From positions 1 to 64,000 of the forward strand of contig JAEPQK010000004.1 in the NCBI GenBank assembly GCA_017640615.1: 64,000 bases of DNA, given 5' to 3'. The DNA comes from Rhizobiaceae bacterium. GTDB lineage: Bacteria > Pseudomonadota > Alphaproteobacteria > Rhizobiales > Rhizobiaceae. Shown piece by piece: positions 62,558 to 64,000 of this stretch. The first letter of the stretch is position 1; each line of letters opens with the position of its first letter. Made by a program: the position numbers and the translations under genes. The notes under the pieces are model-generated. The model did not search any database. It saw nothing but the letters and a program-made list of their open reading frames with translations, and was not told where the DNA came from.

Positions 62558-64000
62558 AAAAGTGTTTTGGCTACGTCCGTGTATCAACGGTCAAACAGGG
62601 CGAAGGCGTATCGCTTGAAGCCCAACGTGACGCGATTATCGCCTTCGCTGAGCGAAGCGATATCTCGATCACCAAGTGGTTCGAAGAGAAAGTAACGGCC
62701 GCCAAGAGCGGTCGTCCGGTCTTCAACGCCATGCTGCGGGAACTGCGCAAGCGTCGCGCCGATGGCGTGGTGATGCACAAGATCGATCGCTCAGCCCGAA
62801 ACTTTGCTGACTGGGCGAAGATCGGTGAATTGTCCGACGCTGGCGTCGATGTCCACTTCGCGGCTGAGAACATTGATTTTCGCTCGCGCGGCGGTCGGCT
62901 CACCGCCGATATCCAGGCGGTCATTGCTGCTGACTACATTCGCAACCTGCGCGACGAGACCATCAAAGGTCTCTATGGCCGCCTCAAGCAGGGCATCTAC
63001 CCCTTCAAGGCACCGATCGGCTACCTCGACAATGGTGGCGGTAAGGCGAAGACGATAGACCCGGTACGTGGGCCGCTCGTAAAGCATGCTCTGGAACTCT
63101 ATGCCGGCGGTCAGCATTCCATTCGGACACTTCAAGCGGAGTTGGATCGACTGGGACTGCGCAATGACAATGGCAAACCGCTATCCAAGGGCGCGGTTGA
63201 AACATTGCTCCGAAATCCGTTCTACGCGGGAGTCATCCGCATCGGTAGAAGCGGCCAAACCTTCAAGGGCATTCATGAGCCGCTGGTCTCGGTGGCGATC
63301 TACCAGACCATACAGGATGTGAAAGACGGGAAGGCCGGGAAGAAGGTCACTCGCCACAACCACACATATCGCGGTCTCTTCCGTTGCCGGCGCTGCGACT
63401 GGTCGATGATTCCGGAGCGCCAGAAAGGCCACGTCTACTACCGCTGTCAGCAGCCGGATTGCCCCAGCAACTGCATCCGCGAAGAAGCATTGGAGGAAGC
63501 GGTTTCGACCATCCTCCGGCAGTTCGTGTTTCCGGAAAACGCCATTGCTGCAATGACGGCAGCGGCGGAGCGGTGGGTGACGAAACTTAGCAATCCGACC
63601 GATCGTCAGGCTCTTACCCTGCAGCAGCGAAAACTGGAAAGCCGTATGGACGGCTTGACCGACGCTCTCCTCGACCGTCTGATCGACAAGGACACCTTCA
63701 ATCGCCGGAAGGAAACCCTTCTTCTGGAGCAGGCTGAACTACACGAGAAAATGGTTGAAGCCGATCGGCAGGCCGTCAGCCCGCCCCAGGTAAAGTCATT
63801 TCTCGAACGTATAAAGAGCCTTGCAGAACACTACGTTTTCGCTCCACCGAACGAAAAGCGTCAGATCGTCGAAATTGCCACCTCGAACCGCACGGTGTTT
63901 GGCAAAAACGTACATCTAGAGCCGTCAAATTGGCTCAGGGCAGCACAAGATGCGCTTACTGTCCTGGAATGTGCCCATTCTCGAGACAATTCTCGAAGGA
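62554..64000 (+). CDS. Large serine recombinase, 3' end beyond window
   Basis: The frame from ATG 62554 is open through 482 codons to the window edge without a stop. The catalytic Ser11 lies in FGYVRVSTVKQGEGVSLEAQ, with R9 and the Arg-rich MHKIDRSARNFADW. The recombinase domain follows (YIRNLRDETIKGLYGRLKQG, PFKAPIGYLDNGGG, LRNPFYAGVIR), then a zinc ribbon (FRCRRCDWSMIP, YRCQQPDCPSNCIREE) and a long coiled coil (about residues 350-400). This is the serine integrase/large resolvase class. The end is outside the window, so completeness is unproven. Confidence 0.93.
   Translation, partial: MKKCFGYVRVSTVKQGEGVSLEAQRDAIIAFAERSDISITKWFEEKVTAAKSGRPVFNAMLRELRKRRADGVVMHKIDRSARNFADWAKIGELSDAGVDVHFAAENIDFRSRGGRLTADIQAVIAADYIRNLRDETIKGLYGRLKQGIYPFKAPIGYLDNGGGKAKTIDPVRGPLVKHALELYAGGQHSIRTLQAELDRLGLRNDNGKPLSKGAVETLLRNPFYAGVIRIGRSGQTFKGIHEPLVSVAIYQTIQDVKDGKAGKKVTRHNHTYRGLFRCRRCDWSMIPERQKGHVYYRCQQPDCPSNCIREEALEEAVSTILRQFVFPENAIAAMTAAAERWVTKLSNPTDRQALTLQQRKLESRMDGLTDALLDRLIDKDTFNRRKETLLLEQAELHEKMVEADRQAVSPPQVKSFLERIKSLAEHYVFAPPNEKRQIVEIATSNRTVFGKNVHLEPSNWLRAAQDALTVLECAHSRDNSRR

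Noticed and set aside
1..64000. CRISPR arrays, rRNA and tRNA genes
   Set aside because: No regularly spaced repeat-spacer array, no rRNA conserved core and no complete cloverleaf was found on reading either strand. A dedicated search was not possible here.

Overview
The window looks like chromosome of a high-GC alphaproteobacterium of the Hyphomicrobiales (Phyllobacteriaceae/Rhizobiaceae-like). Grounds: FnrL/FixK-type regulation of a ccoNOQP-ccoGHIS cluster, a MucR/Ros regulator, many CUT1/CUT2 sugar ABC transporters, and a NirK/pseudoazurin denitrification block. The genus is inference.

Layout. (1) 1-1.7 kb: end of a GGDEF-EAL protein and a GFA-family protein. (2) 1.7-16.8 kb: microaerobic respiration and denitrification. 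It holds a broken hemN, fnrL, a hemerythrin-like protein, complete ccoNOQP and ccoGHIS, nirK, an amber-interrupted nirV, a wrecked nnrS, pseudoazurin, an NnrR-type regulator and a DUF1858 protein. Six TTGnn-N4-nnCAA sites sit in front of these units. The cco sites are FNR-like and the nir-side sites carry NnrR-like CG half-sites. The oxidase and nitrite reductase look intact, while hemN, nirV and nnrS have decayed. (3) 16.9-25.5 kb: an integrase remnant, then a minus-strand block of trpA, trpB, an AraC regulator, an FGGY sugar kinase and a ribose-type ABC transporter. (4) 25.5-41.8 kb: an accessory region. Two direct copies of a tyrosine recombinase (one truncated) flank a histidine kinase, a divergent response regulator, a coiled-coil outer-membrane protein and fragments of IS3 transposase and methyltransferase. 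Beyond lie a kduD fragment, a lipoprotein hydrolase, an antiporter fragment, mucR, and a membrane protein plus HerA/TraD-like ATPase pair. (5) 41.8-50.8 kb: a complete amino-sugar uptake and catabolism locus. It has nagA and an SIS deaminase divergent from binding protein, two permeases, ROK kinase, GntR regulator, SIS protein and ABC ATPase. (6) 50.8-59.8 kb: an IclR regulator divergent from an operon with a D-cysteine-desulfhydrase-like PLP enzyme, a dipeptide-type ABC transporter, an amidohydrolase and a RidA protein. (7) 59.8-64 kb: a mobile element with a replication-relaxation-like protein, a coupled XRE/RuvC-like pair, a strongly palindromic non-coding region, and a large serine recombinase that runs off the window edge.

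The most useful leads are the split FNR/NnrR regulon beside selective denitrification decay, the nested inverted repeats in front of the serine recombinase, the integrase-flanked signalling cassette, the PLP lyase/RidA/amidohydrolase/peptide-ABC operon with a clear candidate IclR operator, and the membrane protein/HerA-like ATPase pair.
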